64,000 nucleotides of DNA from Adenophora triphylla var. japonica (GCA_022495995.1 JAFEMH010000738.1:245001-309000); one strand, 5' to 3'. Positions 45,520-56,878 are shown, counted from the first letter of the stretch. Made by a program: numbers and translations. The notes: generated by a model not told the origin, from the sequence alone.

Positions 45520-46113
45520 CTAGACAATGAGGGACTCGGAGGACTTTACAAAGGTTGACACAAAGGGACGGGGGACCAATCCAAGCTTGGTGATCATTTC
45601 CTCTTTGGTCGCGGACGGGCCTAAGAGAGTTTCCCAATTCTTCAATGGCATTGTCGTCAGTGGCCTCATGACTCGGGAATTGTGCTGTTTCTGTTCTCCT
45701 TTCTCAATCATTGCTATCATCTCTTTGACTGTACTGAGATCAATCAGGTCTGGCACCTGAACTTCTTCCCCGAATAACTGCTGCATAATCGGACCATCCC
45801 AATCATCTGAAAAGACCTCTGTGGCTTTATCTTTTGGCACTGTTAGTTCAAACTCAGGCTTTGAGCCTTCCTGGACAATCGGAATTGTGGTAGTGAGCTT
45901 CTCGAACTGTTCTACTAGGCTTGGCACGCCTTTGAAAGTGTACTCGCTCTGGATGGTGGTGGTAGCCCCAGGCATCTTGGGCAGATCCGCAAACATCCTA
46001 CGGACTGGGTTGGCTTTGTTTCCCCTGGACTTTCTGAGATCATCTTGTAGTTTCAACCATCCCTCTTTAGGTTCTTTGACTGTGGCATTACCATGCTGTG
46101 TAGGGCCTTTCAC
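45520..46113 (-). CDS. Protease-to-RT linker frame of the Ogre-like element
   Basis: A 197-codon frame directly continuing (three bases after the stop of the upstream frame) the protease ORF: KEGWLKLQDDLRKSRGNKAN, MFADLPKMPGATTTIQSEYT, then acidic segments (EVFSDDWDGPIMQQLFGEE). It has no enzymatic motif I recognise; in Ogre-type polyproteins a long linker separates protease from RT, and this fits that position. The stop that separates it from the G-patch frame is probably a mutation in a once continuous pol. Confidence 0.55.
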   Translation of the reverse strand: MKGPTQHGNATVKEPKEGWLKLQDDLRKSRGNKANPVRRMFADLPKMPGATTTIQSEYTFKGVPSLVEQFEKLTTTIPIVQEGSKPEFELTVPKDKATEVFSDDWDGPIMQQLFGEEVQVPDLIDLSTVKEMIAMIEKGEQKQHNSRVMRPLTTMPLKNWETLLGPSATKEEMITKLGLVPRPFVSTFVKSSESLIV

Positions 46114-46116
46114 GAA

Positions 46117-47475
46117 TTAGTCGGCCAGATTAGGACTGAAAGGGAGAGATTTAGGGTCGTTGACCGGGACCCTTCCTGTGATAGCTTCTTTCCTTTGTAG
46201 AGCAATCTCTTTTTCTTTTGCGGTGTCCACCGAGGTAGCCTCATATCCTAGGCCGTGGCGAGTTTTCTGTCCTTTCACCTCGATGAGTTTGTGAGTTCCT
46301 TGTTGGTGCTTCCCTAGACCGAGGCCAGGTAGATAGCTCATCTTCCTCATCATTTTCAAGACCGGAGGGATTTTATCCCGAGTGATTGTCAGATCTATGT
46401 TGCAAACTTGGGCCTTAGGAGGCTCGACCGTGAAGCCTGTTAGCATGAGACCTTCCTCATCATGTTTGATTTCCAGAATAGGTATTCCGCCTGTATCCGT
46501 GCCCTCCAAGGTGACTAGATCCCCGTAAATGGTTGTCAAATCCCTATCTGAGACGAATTTCACACACTGGTGGAGACTTGAGGCGACCCCCTTGACCTGA
46601 TGCAGCCAAGGTCTTCCCAATAAGGCATTAAAAGTGATCGGAATATCGATAACCTGGAATTCCACAGGTATCAATTTCTTGCCAAACCAGAGGTCCAAAG
46701 TAGTAACTCCAAGGACTGCTCGAGATGTCGAGTCGTAAGCTTTGACTGTGAGGGAGGAAGGCTTCAAGTCTGTGGACTTGATGTTGAGCAGACTCATAAT
46801 CCTTGCCGGAAGGATATTCATTCCGGACCCATTGTCGACCAGGACCCGAGGGAGGCGTCGTTCATCCAATTGGACTGTGATGAAGAGAGGCTTGTTGTGA
46901 TCGGCCCCGAACTGAGGGAGATTGAGGTCTGTGAAAGTGATTATATTCCCATAGTGGATGCTCCCGATTAATTGCACTACGTCATCGGGAGTAGCATCAA
47001 TAGGCACCAAAGTGCGAGCCAGGCTTTCTTCCAGCTTTAGCTTGTGGGGATAAGACGAGGTGAGCAGGGACCATAGAGAGATGTTGGCCTGTGTTTGCTT
47101 CAACTGGGTGAGCACGGGATCCTCCTTTTCAAGGTCAAGAGCTTCAGCTGTCTGGGCATAGGGGAGGCGATCTTCCTTTGGTGCTTGATCTGCCACCTTC
47201 TTATCTGTCTTGGGGTTCCCCTGGTAGATCTGCCCGGATCGGGTCAAAAGGTTGACTTCCTCTTCAGTCGCTTCTTGACTAGATTTCTTCAACGCTGCTA
47301 AGGTCAACGGGGGAGCCTTTTTGGCTATCGGCCACTGGTCGTGACGGAGTCTAGCAAAGGTGAGGGGCTGAGCTTGACCTGCACTGGCTCCTTCCCGGGC
47401 AGCCTTTAGAACGGCTTCCCAAGTCACAGGCTTTTGAGTCTGGGGTTGTGTTGTTGGCCCATGGATGGCCCACAA
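46117..47475 (-). CDS. Aspartic protease with G-patch domain, Ogre-like
   Basis: An uninterrupted 452-codon frame, probably part of a longer gag-pol. Around residues 200-300 it holds a retropepsin-type fold: VLVDNGSGMNILP is the active-site strand, with Asn in place of the usual Thr/Ser after Asp, and FNALLGRPWLHQVKG is the second-half motif. Near residues 385-425 a G-patch is seen (MSYLPGLGLGKHQQGTHKLI then GLGYE), a glycine-rich RNA-interaction module found after the protease in several plant gypsy lineages and some retroviruses. The DNGS form of the active site is common among Ogre-type elements. The ATG at 47475 is only the first Met in frame; translation would normally come from upstream gag. 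Confidence 0.75.
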   Translation of the reverse strand: MWAIHGPTTQPQTQKPVTWEAVLKAAREGASAGQAQPLTFARLRHDQWPIAKKAPPLTLAALKKSSQEATEEEVNLLTRSGQIYQGNPKTDKKVADQAPKEDRLPYAQTAEALDLEKEDPVLTQLKQTQANISLWSLLTSSYPHKLKLEESLARTLVPIDATPDDVVQLIGSIHYGNIITFTDLNLPQFGADHNKPLFITVQLDERRLPRVLVDNGSGMNILPARIMSLLNIKSTDLKPSSLTVKAYDSTSRAVLGVTTLDLWFGKKLIPVEFQVIDIPITFNALLGRPWLHQVKGVASSLHQCVKFVSDRDLTTIYGDLVTLEGTDTGGIPILEIKHDEEGLMLTGFTVEPPKAQVCNIDLTITRDKIPPVLKMMRKMSYLPGLGLGKHQQGTHKLIEVKGQKTRHGLGYEATSVDTAKEKEIALQRKEAITGRVPVNDPKSLPFSPNLAD

Positions 47476-47502
47476 AGTTAGGGAGTCCTCCGATTTGCCC
47501 TT

Positions 47503-48171
47503 TTAGCCTGCATTGCCCATGGTTATCATACAACAGGAATTGCTATTTTCAGGGCTTGGCGGTTTTTCCATTTTGTCCCCGGTATAGTGCAGCCACTCTG
47601 GTTCCTTTCTGTAATACTCAGAGTTGGAGATGATTATAGCATTCTGTGTGGGAGGCGCATCCGGTATCATGTCGGTTTCTAGGACTTCTCTGAGAGCTGA
47701 AATACATTCAGGGAAAGTGACCTCTTCTCGGGTAACCCTGACAAGAATTGTTACTTTGCTTTGGGGTGGATTTGATCTAACCATGGTTATTTTCTCGTTG
47801 GGGAGGATGGGAGTCAGTCTCCCTCTCTCTAACAGATCTTCAACTATCAGCCTGGATCGGGTGTCTGAAAACCCTTTCCCCAAAGCATGGTAGGCAGTGT
47901 TGAACTCTATGACGTCCACGTGCTCAGCCCCAGGAAATTTCATAGCTTTCATATCCTCGGTTTCATATTTGTCTTCCGAAGTTTCTTCGGTCTTACGGCT
48001 GTCAGCCTCCATCTCGTCATACATCTTCTTCCTTTCGCCCTTGCAAGTAGGACAACCACAAGTAAAGGATAGGCAATGCTCACTTCCGTAGTTTTGATCT
48101 GGCAGCTCGGTAGATACGAGTCCCGAATAGAGGGGTACACGAGAAGTCTCTGCTGTCGGGTACGGGAGCAA
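47503..48171 (-). CDS. Frame between gag and protease, function not recognised
   Basis: A 222-codon frame just upstream of the protease frame. It contains a short CxC/CxxC cluster (SFTCGCPTCKGERK), an acidic segment (EMEADSRKTEETSEDKYETE), and FNTAYHALGKGFSDTRSRLI with EDLLERGRLTPILPNEKIT. The last segments resemble parts of the gag-protease connector in large plant gypsy elements, but I cannot name a domain. The cysteine cluster might be a zinc-binding remnant of gag. A stop and shift separate it from the protease frame at 47475. Confidence 0.45.
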   Translation of the reverse strand: MLPYPTAETSRVPLYSGLVSTELPDQNYGSEHCLSFTCGCPTCKGERKKMYDEMEADSRKTEETSEDKYETEDMKAMKFPGAEHVDVIEFNTAYHALGKGFSDTRSRLIVEDLLERGRLTPILPNEKITMVRSNPPQSKVTILVRVTREEVTFPECISALREVLETDMIPDAPPTQNAIIISNSEYYRKEPEWLHYTGDKMEKPPSPENSNSCCMITMGNAG

Positions 48172-48229
48172 TTAAGCGTCGTAATGGGTCCGTAGGTATG
48201 AAGAGCGGCTGGGGAGAGTTCATTTAGAT

Positions 48230-51212
48230 TCAATAACCGGGGCTTCTCGGTTGACTCTATCGCATTCGAGGTGTTCGCTCAGCGTCGCAGTGGGTGACCC
48301 TGCGGTTGTGATGCAGATCTGTTTTAGGGAGAGGAAGAAAAGATCCGATGGCGTTCTGGTCATTTGGGTCTGTACGACCGCCGAAATTGTTGAAAACCTC
48401 CGCACCGACTAAAAAGCTGTGAACCTTCTCCATTTGCGGTCTCGGAGTCCTTATAGAGGACATTGTGCTCGGGAGAACCTTGAGATATGTGGATGCAGGC
48501 ACGGGCTTTATTTGTCCCTCATCGGGCTTTGATAGTATCCGGACAACGGCCACTTGAAATCATGCTACAGTGGCTTATTCTCAGGATCGTAGAGCCGATC
48601 ACACGGCCGGTATTTGACCCGCGTTTTAAATTTGGTCCGGATGCTCATCGTCGCTTGTTGACAACCTTGAACCATTGTGTCTGCTCCCGTCTGATATCAT
48701 TCCCGACATGATTGTTCAGTTAATTCCGGATGCAGGGGCCTCAGTTGACTCTTCGCTCTCGTCATCATGGTTATCGTCATGCCGCGCCCGTAGAATCATC
48801 TTCCCATTCCTCACTGGGATTTGGTGAGAGGAGCAGCAGGCCATCAAGCAGTTTGCAAAAGCGGGAATATGGGTGCGTCTCGACCGCCAAGGATTGTTCA
48901 TATGCCCCCATTCCTCGGAAGTGGTAGGAATTGCGACTCGGCTTCTCCTCGACCAGCTGCGGGGGAAGAGTGAGAGGGGTGGCACGTTAAATCGGTTTCC
49001 GCATCTTCAGGCGGGCATATAGAAGGAATCCTCCGCTTTCCAATCATGATTACTTCGCTATGGTTCTCTTGGCGAGACCATATTTGAGCGTATTTCTCCC
49101 AGAAACCAACTTGCGACCAAGTGTTCCTAGCTCCGAGATGCTACGGTTCGGCCTCTTCTTCGAGTAAGCTTGATCTGACGCCGTCGAAGCTTTCTTGCTC
49201 AATTTTCCTTATTGCTCTAACCGTCTCGTGTAAATTCGGTTTCTCATGATTGTAGAACATTGACTTTTCGTGCACGGCAAAGCCTCCAGTATCCGCAGTC
49301 CACTCCAGAAAGTAGTTCGAGGCATTCCAAAGCCTCATTTCGAGGTTCTTTATGACCGTGGCACGGAGACCAATCTACGGGAGCATGAGACGAGTGGGCT
49401 GACTTGTTACATTCTGTCCTCGAAATTCTGAGGGGAATCAGGTCGGGATCCTCGACAAAGATTTAGAGGTCGCTGCGGTATTTGAAGGGACCGATATCGT
49501 CGGCTTTAGCATCTTCCGAGACATGCGAAGGTTCTCAAAAACTTTTCAATCATGTTTACCTGAGTTAACCATTGCCCGTTTCTTGGCGAAGGGAATTTTT
49601 GAAAAATTTGTATCCTGGAGGCCCCTCGGGGCTGGCTCCTTGCTCTATGTCGAAATCCATGCGATTGTTCCTTTTGAGTAAAGCAATTATCTGGTGAGAT
49701 ATCAAGTGAGGCAGTGAAAAGCGCGATAGCTTGTGAAGTATCCGATTAGGAGCATTCTCGTCGGGATTCTGGGTTGGAAATTCTGCAAGGCATGACAAGC
49801 CTTCTGTTCACCCAGTCCCTTAAAGATTAGCTTTATACGTTGAGACGAAGGCATTCAGGGTTTTCGAGGTTTATAGCAGTGATGCAGGCCTCAAATTTTA
49901 AGCGGAAGAACCATTTTTGGGAGGCAAAAGGCTTGTGTTATTACATAGTCTGTCAGCTGGTAATTAATCACCTCTTTGCCTTTAGAGGAGCGGGGAGCGG
50001 TGTTGAGTAGGAGCATGCGGTATCAAAGTAGGTGCAGATTGTAAGCCTTTTCAAACTTAGATGCGGAGTTAACCATGTCCCGTAAGTCCGTAGGCCGGAA
50101 GGCAGACTTCTTAGCGGTCAATTCAGCAATCTGCGCTTTCATTTCCTTGTGCTGTTCCATGAACCAGGCCAGATGAGGATCTTGTGGCGGAGCCATTGCG
50201 TTCAAGCCAGCGGCCCGAGCTAGAGAGGAGCTACCACCGGCGGCGGGGGAGCATCGGGTGGAGGGAATGGCTGTTCCGGGGACGTAGGTGAAAACCTGTC
50301 CTTGGCCCGAATTGCCCGGGGGAGCGTGAGTAGGAGCCTGGGCGAAGGGATAGAACCTTGCGGCTTGCTGTTGGTTTTCAACTGGCAAAGAGGGTGAAGC
50401 GATCTAGCGTGGCCAGGGTAGCTTGGATTTCCGGAGTGAGGCCCATAAGTAGGCTCAAGTGTGGTTCTTGTCCACTGGTTGTTGAATTGCATAGGTGACT
50501 GCGGCGATGGTGTATAACCCGGGGAGAATGCTGCGGTCTGGTGATTACGATGAAACCGGGATGGAGGTTTGGTAACCCATCGAACCACTGAGTGAGAAAT
50601 GGATTTGTGAAAGGCTGTGTTTGGGCGGTGAGCTAGCATCGTTCGAGGAGGGGCTCATTTCCTTGCCCCGAACCAGACCGCTGTGGGGCATTCCAAAGCT
50701 ATTCTTTGTGGCACTTTGAATTATTCTTTGCGAAGGCCGGATTGATTGGGTCCAAGCGAGGCGGGATCCCAATTAGGCTGTGGCATTAGAGGTAGCCCCA
50801 ACCATGAGAAGACATTCCGTGCGATTGTGTCCCCAGCGAGGAATTGGGAAGCTCGCTCGTCAGTCGAGGTGCGCATGGATCCGGTGGTCATGGTTGGGGA
50901 GGCCGGCCGACCCGGCGGCAGAAGCATGGGTTCTGGTAGTAGTACCGTAGGAGGTTTGCGGTGGCATCCTGGAGTAGTCGGGACGACCAAGATTGGGATT
51001 GGGGTCTTCCTCTTCTTCCACGGTGAAGGTGCCATCGGGATTGAGGCTGGCGGCCAAACCATGGCTCTTAATAGCCTCCATAAGGTTATTCAGCTGTGCT
51101 TCTTGTCGCAATCTCATCTGTTCGGCTAGCGGATTCCACTTTGCTGCTACATTTGGGGAGTCCCGGGAGGCGGAGTGGTGTTGTCCCCATCGTTACCGGT
51201 GATGCGAGACAT
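48230..51212 (-). pseudogene. gag of the Ogre-like element, heavily frameshifted
   Basis: The likely start is the ATG at 51212 (MSRITGNDGDNTTPPPGTPQ), 1.4 kb after the primer site. Next come a Gln-rich helix (LRQEAQLNNLMEAIKSHGLA), a long proline-rich middle part (50000-50750), a FMEQHKEMKAQIAELTAKK coiled-coil piece near 50150, and gag-like pieces near 49300 and 49700. No frame stays open for more than about 140 codons, because of many single-base gains and losses. The density of indels is much higher than in the pol part, where frames of 200-450 codons survive. The shape of the gag domain can be inferred only from position. Confidence 0.6.
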
Positions 51213-52622
51213 TACGAAACCGAGTCGGAACAAACGGTGAAGGCGACGATGCACTTGACTCTTCCCAACCGATCAAACGGTGACCCGGTGCCCGAAACCA
51301 AGCTTTGTGCGGAGCTGCGGGGGGGGGGAAAGACACGAGGGTTCAGATGTCTGGGAATGAAGGAGGAGAGGTGTTTGGGCTTTGGGCTCATGCAACATGC
51401 AGTTATTTGTTCTAGTTTACTTAAAACGTATTTTATTAACCTAATCGGTTGGAAAAGATTGCTCTTCTTTTCGCAAACTACTGCGATTCTGGATCGGTGG
51501 GCCCCGTCACTACGTCTATAAGCCCCTCATATTCCACACGTATTTCGACTTCCCGGGGTGGACGGCCCGGGCGAGGGTCCTATAGGGCAAGCGGGTCCCA
51601 CCGACCGAAAGAAAAACGATCCTAAAAGTCGGCGGGTAATCGAGTCTTAACGAGCATTCGATGTAAATTACGGACAAAGGCGACGTCAAAGTCAAGATCA
51701 TGTCCAGGGCTTGACAAAAAGTCGGCATGATTTGGGTGATAAATGTCCGCATGATTGATCTTGACCCGTCGTCATTTAGGCCGTAATTAGGCATGGAATG
51801 ATCGTTAATTCTTGATGACTCAGTGTCATGCTAGGAGTCAGTGTATAATTTGTGTTAGTCAGAGTCAAAGTCAAGGCGCCAGTCAATATACGGTCAAAGC
51901 CCGTGACGGAAAACCGGCGAGGACTTCGGCGATTAGGGTCCCGAAAGATATTGACTTGGTATGCCGACTAAGGCTTGAAAGGAAAGGTCTATGCACGAGA
52001 CGGGGCATGACACGGACCGGACTAAAAACCAGCGGGTCTCGGACAAAGTGTGTCACGGACAAGTGCAGGGTCGACACGAGGCTCCATGGGATGTTTGGGT
52101 AGTCCCGTGCTCACACCGAGAGGCGTAATAAGGCCAAACGGGCTGCTACTGGGATTTTCCCGGGTTAAGAACGTAGTGTGCAGTGTAAGGCCAAGTGCGT
52201 GTAGTGTGCAAGCAGTCTATCTTCTTTTTCTGAGTAAAATAGGAATTTTCATGTGTCTTAAAAAGTATGATGCATGCACAAAATGATTTTTTTTTTTTTG
52301 AAAAACCTTTTTTTTTTTGAAAGCTTTTTTTTTTTGAAAATCTTTTTTTTTTTGGAAATATTTTTTTTTTGAAAATCTTTTTTTTTGGAAATCTTTTTTT
52401 TTTGAAAGTAATGAACACATAAGCACATAATTCAAAATTCAAGTCAACGGGTCCGATAGTCAAAATTTTGACTTTTCCGAGGCGGCCAAAACAACACAAG
52501 ATGTGCAAAATCAACACACACAAAAAACAAATGGTTTCGAATGCCGGGACGAAAGCTTGACCCACAAAAGCTTTTTTTTTTTTGAAAAGATAAAACTTAT
52601 AAATCCCCAGCGGAGTCGCCAC
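51213..52622 (-). other. 5' leader of the Ogre-like element, with primer binding site and poly-T repeats
   Basis: The primer binding site TGGCGACTCCGCTGGGGA lies on the minus strand at 52621-52604, one base from the 5' LTR; this non-methionine type is used by Ogre-like elements (reported as arginine tRNA). At 52288-52405 there are about seven tandem 16-20 bp units of T9-12 plus GAAA or GGAAA. No gene is supported; short frames here are shadows of the repeats. Confidence 0.65.
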
Positions 52623-53948
52623 TGTAACGATGTTGCCATTTTTCGAAAGATTGGTATTTTTCTTTTCTTTGAAAATCAATCGAAAAACACTGAGTCGCCA
52701 CACCATTTTTGTTTTAAGGGCCAAAACTTTAAAAAATGCCCGAGATTAGAGATTTGGGTTCGGAGGTCACGTTACACGCCCGGAAGAACATTAGTGTTCA
52801 CCCGGAATGCCTCGTAAAACGAGTATTCCAAGCTTAAAAACCATTTGTGTGTATGTGTGTGTGTGTTTTCCTTTGGCCAAAATAAGTTTAAACTGAGAAA
52901 AATAAAAATTGGGAACTCTTTATAAGACATTAAACAAGTCCCATGATTTTTGGTATGATTTTTGGGTTGAGTTTTGGTACTCAAAAGATTTTTTGAAGTT
53001 GAAAACCAATTCTGCCATAATGAAAAAGGCAGTGGACACTTGATTTTAAAATGGATTTAAGAGCTTTAAAACTTCAAAATCTGGGGAAAGCCGAGAATTA
53101 AAGTTGTTCAAAACATCTTAAATAAGGTTTCTGCAAAAGACTTTCCCATTTGGAGATGATTTGATAGATCAAAACCTTCTGGAAATCTCAGATATGAAAT
53201 CTGAATTTCCAGAGACTGTTGAACTGACCTTTGGAAAATAATTTGAAAAGGGGAGTTTTACTCACGCAAAAAATAAAGTAAAAATATGTCTGGATGGGAT
53301 TTAGGGTAGGGAGAAGGAGGTTATACCTTCCATGGTGATCCTCTTGGATCTAAGGTAAGAGGAAAACAAGTTACATCTTCAAAGTATGAGATGCATGCAT
53401 GGATGGGATTTAGGGTAGGGAGAAGGAGGTTATACCTATCTTCTCTTGATTTTTTGAGTTTGAGGCTTGAATTTAATAGTGTTTGAGGCTTGAATTTGAG
53501 AGTGTGTGGGTGTGATTTGGGAAAATAATCAAGAGAAAAAGGTGACAATTCAAGGGAATTCTCACTATTTTCTCTAGTATTTTCGCCAAGGTGTTGTTGT
53601 GAATGAAGTTGTGGCTTCTTATTTCTGTGACCGAGGGGCTCAATTTATAGCCCTCTGAAAACTTCATAGTCATCCGCGTGGATAGGAACCTCAGCGTGCA
53701 CTGTTCATTAATTGCAGCTGCAGGCTTTGGACACAAGGAATATTTTCAAAAATATTTAAACTGGCTGTGTTTTTCAGCTTGCCAATTTGGGTTTTTTACA
53801 ATTTCTTTTGTTTTTAAGATTCTTTTCTTGGTTTAACCTCAAATAGCAATGCCTACTTTACCCTTGCTTTGTTAGAAAAGTTAGAAATTGTTAGACTTTC
53901 GTTAATTTTCTAACGAAAATGCTAACAACTCAAATTGGAGCACTTACA
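52623..53948 (-). repeat. 5' LTR of the Ogre-like element
   Basis: 1326 bp. It aligns with 35680-37394 but has an internal deletion around 53290-53330 and a duplicated GGATGGGATTTAGGGTAGGG segment (53293 and 53401). Both ends keep TG...CA. Confidence 0.9.
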
Positions 53949-53953
53949 ACGGA

Positions 53954-54865
53954 GCGACATATTCTCCACCTCTATCTCTTCGAATCTTCTTAATATTTAC
54001 ATTAAGTTGATTCTCAACTTCATTCTTATAAGTTTGGAAAGCCATTATTGTTTCATCCTTACTTCTCAAGAGATATACATAGCAATATTTAGTGTAATCA
54101 TCTATAAAAGTAATGAAATACTTTTTCCCACCTCAAGTTTGCACTAACTTTAGATCACAAATATCTGTGTGAACTAACTCAAGAGGTGTTGTGTTTCTTG
54201 TCACCGAAGAAAATGATGACTTAGTCATTTTTGCTTCAACGCAAATTTCACACTTGTCAGTTGAATCGAATTTATTCATAGAAATTAATTCTTGACTCAC
54301 TAACTTCTTAATTGTGTTGTAATTCACGTGACCTAATCTATCATGCCATAGATTAGGACTATCCAACAGGTAGACATAAGAAACAAACTTTTCATTCTTT
54401 GCTTCAAAGCGGATAATATTTTTTACATTCATTTTGAACAGGCCACTTTCAAGGTACCCATTTCCAAGAAACATATCATTCTTGGTCAATACAAAGTTTT
54501 CTAACTCAAACACTAGTATAAATCCAGCCATGCTCAACAGCGATCCGGAAACCAGGTTCTTGCGAATGTCTGGGACATGCAGCACATCCTTGAGAGTTAG
54601 CTCTTTGCCTGAAGACATCTTCAGTATAACCTTTCCAAGTCCCATGACGTTGGAAATGACACCGTTTCCCATACACACCTTCTCTCCACTAATAGGAGTG
54701 TATGACGAAAACCAAAATCTATCAGCACATATGTGGCGGGTAGCTCCAGTGTCTATCCACCATTTATTACTGGTGTCTTCGAGATTTGTTAAGGTGGCTT
54801 CAAAGGTTTCACACACCATTGCTTCTAAATCAAGCCCATTCAGCCTTTCAATAATGGTGGCTTGA
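53954..54865 (-). pseudogene. copia protease and N-terminal integrase, cut by the nested element
   Basis: On the minus strand from 54865: a short gag tail, the protease site KWWIDTGATRHICAD, then DVLHVPDIRKNLVSGSLLS, the gag-pre-integrase segment LWHDRLGHVNYNTIKKLV with the integrase HH, and KCEICVEAKMTKSSF with its CC. After a stop near 54133 the integrase core continues toward DRGGEYVAP, exactly where the 18.3-kb gypsy element inserted. Removing it and one ACGGA copy would continue the frame with EGLSWESGIIHQ at 35665. The insertion therefore separates the catalytic residues of the integrase. Confidence 0.88.
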
Positions 54866-54899
54866 TTTCTGGAGTCGGTCTCTTGAATCTTGTAGACTC

Positions 54900-55287
54900 A
54901 TTCCAATGAGTTCCACAACTCCTTGACTGTCTCCATGAAACAGTACTCCTTGTATAGAGCTTTACTTAGCCCACTCAATATGTACATTTTACATATGAGA
55001 TTTCCATGATTTCATGCCTCTGTGGCTATCCGTCCTTGCGGATCTGAATCATCATCCCGACTAGCGGGGATACCTTTTTCAACGAACATCTTCAAACCGA
55101 GGTTGGTTAAGAGGTACAACATCTCTTGTTGCCAGCTTTTGAAGTCCGCACCTCCGAACTTCGTTGTTTTCTTGCCAAGTGCTGGATAATTCTGAACCGG
55201 AGCGAGCACAACAATCTGGCTCGTTGCATTTGTCTGATGAGGGTGGGTAACCCCGAATAACTGAGAGGTTTTACTTTCAGTCGACAT
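54900..55287 (-). pseudogene. copia gag, truncated
   Basis: From the ATG at 55287 (MSTESKTSQLFGV) the frame reads a copia-type gag start, TTKFGGADFKSWQQEMLYLL and then an LGL-type segment before a stop near 55012. Downstream pieces (ALYKEYCFMETVKELWNSLE) continue in other frames. The zinc-knuckle part of gag is missing: the sequence passes after about 150 bp to the protease. No primer binding site of the usual TGG form is visible directly next to the LTR. Confidence 0.7.
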
Positions 55288-55320
55288 TTCCTTAAGAAAA
55301 CGTAAATTACTTCTTACGAT

Positions 55321-56873
55321 TGTTAGGAAAATTATAACGGAAATTCGAAAAGGCTTTCTTTTAGAAATAACTGAAAATAACAAAATCGAGGAAATAAATA
55401 AAAACCGGAAAAAATGAATTAAACCGGGAAAGCAGAGAGTCGAGGCTTGTGTTAGACACAATCTCCGTAAGAAGTAATTGCCCCGCACTGGTGCTAACGG
55501 TTACTGACAATCTTCTCGTAAGATGCAACGACTTTACAATCATTAGTAGAAGCACTTCAAACTAACGACTTCGACGAACAAACTAACTGTTTGGAACTTC
55601 TGGACTTGAAAGCAATATTTATGCTATAATATGCTTTCTCTCTCTAATAGCTATTGAATGCTAAATCACTGAAAGAATGGAATGCAGATTGACAAACTAC
55701 TGGGAACTATTTATAGATAATGAAGAGTTGGGGTGTCCTTTGGGAATAACCACAATTGGCACCTGGTGGATTTCAGCCGTTGGATCTGATCTTGATGGAG
55801 GCGGAGATCATCTCGGACTGCCCAAAGACCTATTCGAACCGGCTCCTTGAACCATTCCAACCCTTCTGTCTATGACCAGGTTCATTGAACCCTTTGGCGT
55901 GGATAGGTGCGGACCAGATCCTAGACCCACGGATCCGATCCGTGGTCCAACGGAGTCCTGCAACGCCCCAGCCCAATCCGAACGGGCCTAGGTCCAACCG
56001 TACCCATGCACTAGCCTAAGCTGAACCGAACCACTGCACCTGAGCCACGAACTACTGGGGACTATTTATAGATAATGAAGAGTTGGGGTGTCCTTTGGGA
56101 ATAACCACAATTGGCACCTGGTGGATTTCAGCCGTTGGATCTCATCTTGATGGAGGGTGGAGATCATCTGGACCTGCCAGCACCTATTCGAACAGGCTCC
56201 TTGAACCATTCCAACCCTTCTGTCTATGACCAGGTTCATTGAACCCTTTGGCGTGGATAGGTGTGGACCAGATCCTAGACCCACGGATCCGATCCGTGGT
56301 CCAACGGAGTCCTGCAACGCCCCAGCCCAATCCGAACGGGCCTAGGTCCAATCGTACCCATGCACTAGCCTAAGCTGAACCGAACCACTGCACCTGAGCC
56401 ACGAACCTTGATCGATTTTTCTAAAAATCAAAGGCTCGATAGCTCTAGCGAAGTGCAAAGTGCGCCTAAAGCGCCAATGCGCCCTTCGCGAGCTTTTCGG
56501 GTGTGGTCCAAATCGGTAGTATAAAACGGGCGCAATTGGGCTACTCCTTCGAATGGTTGACCCGATGGTCCACCTAGGTTGGCGGAGGAGCATCTTTGCC
56601 TCTCCTCTGCATTCTTTTTACATCTGGCTTGAAAGAATGTGGGATAACTCTTTCATATCCCATAACTCTTCATTTTCCCATTTCAAGTTACAATCTTTAG
56701 CCATTAATTTCTCATTCACCCGAAAATGATTTTGAGTAAATAAATGCATTTTCTTAATCTACAAAAATATAGATTAAAATTTTGTAACTTATTTCATTAA
56801 ACAATTAATGAAACTCATTAAAAAATTGGATCAAAACTTGATCAAACCTAATTTTTTAAACCCATTTCCAACT
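55321..56873 (-). repeat. 5' LTR of the copia element with internal duplication
   Basis: 1553 bp against 1242 bp for the other LTR. A 355-bp segment (55697-56051) is repeated in tandem at 56052-56406, starting at CTACTGGG(G/A)ACTATTTATAG. Removing one copy gives about the expected length. Confidence 0.85.
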
Positions 56874-56878
56874 TGAAG

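Larger units (their letters stand above)
35680..53948 (-). mobile_element. Ogre/Tat-like Ty3/gypsy element, 18.3 kb, nested in the copia integrase
   Basis: The ends are TGTAACGATG at 35680 and GCACTTACA at 53948, flanked by a perfect ACGGA duplication (35675-35679 and 53949-53953) inside the copia integrase gene. LTRs are 35680-37394 (3') and 52623-53948 (5'). The minus strand carries gag, a protease with G-patch domain, and half an integrase; RT and RNase H are deleted. Two genes lie in the opposite direction between integrase and 3' LTR, and three tandem arrays lie next to the 3' LTR. Size, G-patch, PBS type and 3' tandem repeats fit the Ogre group. Confidence 0.9.
31726..56873 (-). mobile_element. 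Ty1/copia retrotransposon, minus strand, split by a nested element
   Basis: LTRs at 31726-32967 and 55321-56873 enclose, on the minus strand, gag, protease, integrase, RT and RNase H in copia order. The target duplication TGAAG (31721-31725 and 56874-56878) is perfect. The integrase is interrupted by an 18.3-kb gypsy element at 35680-53948; without it the element is about 6.9 kb. A purine tract (minus strand GTGGGGGAT, next to 32967) precedes the 3' LTR. Confidence 0.92.
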
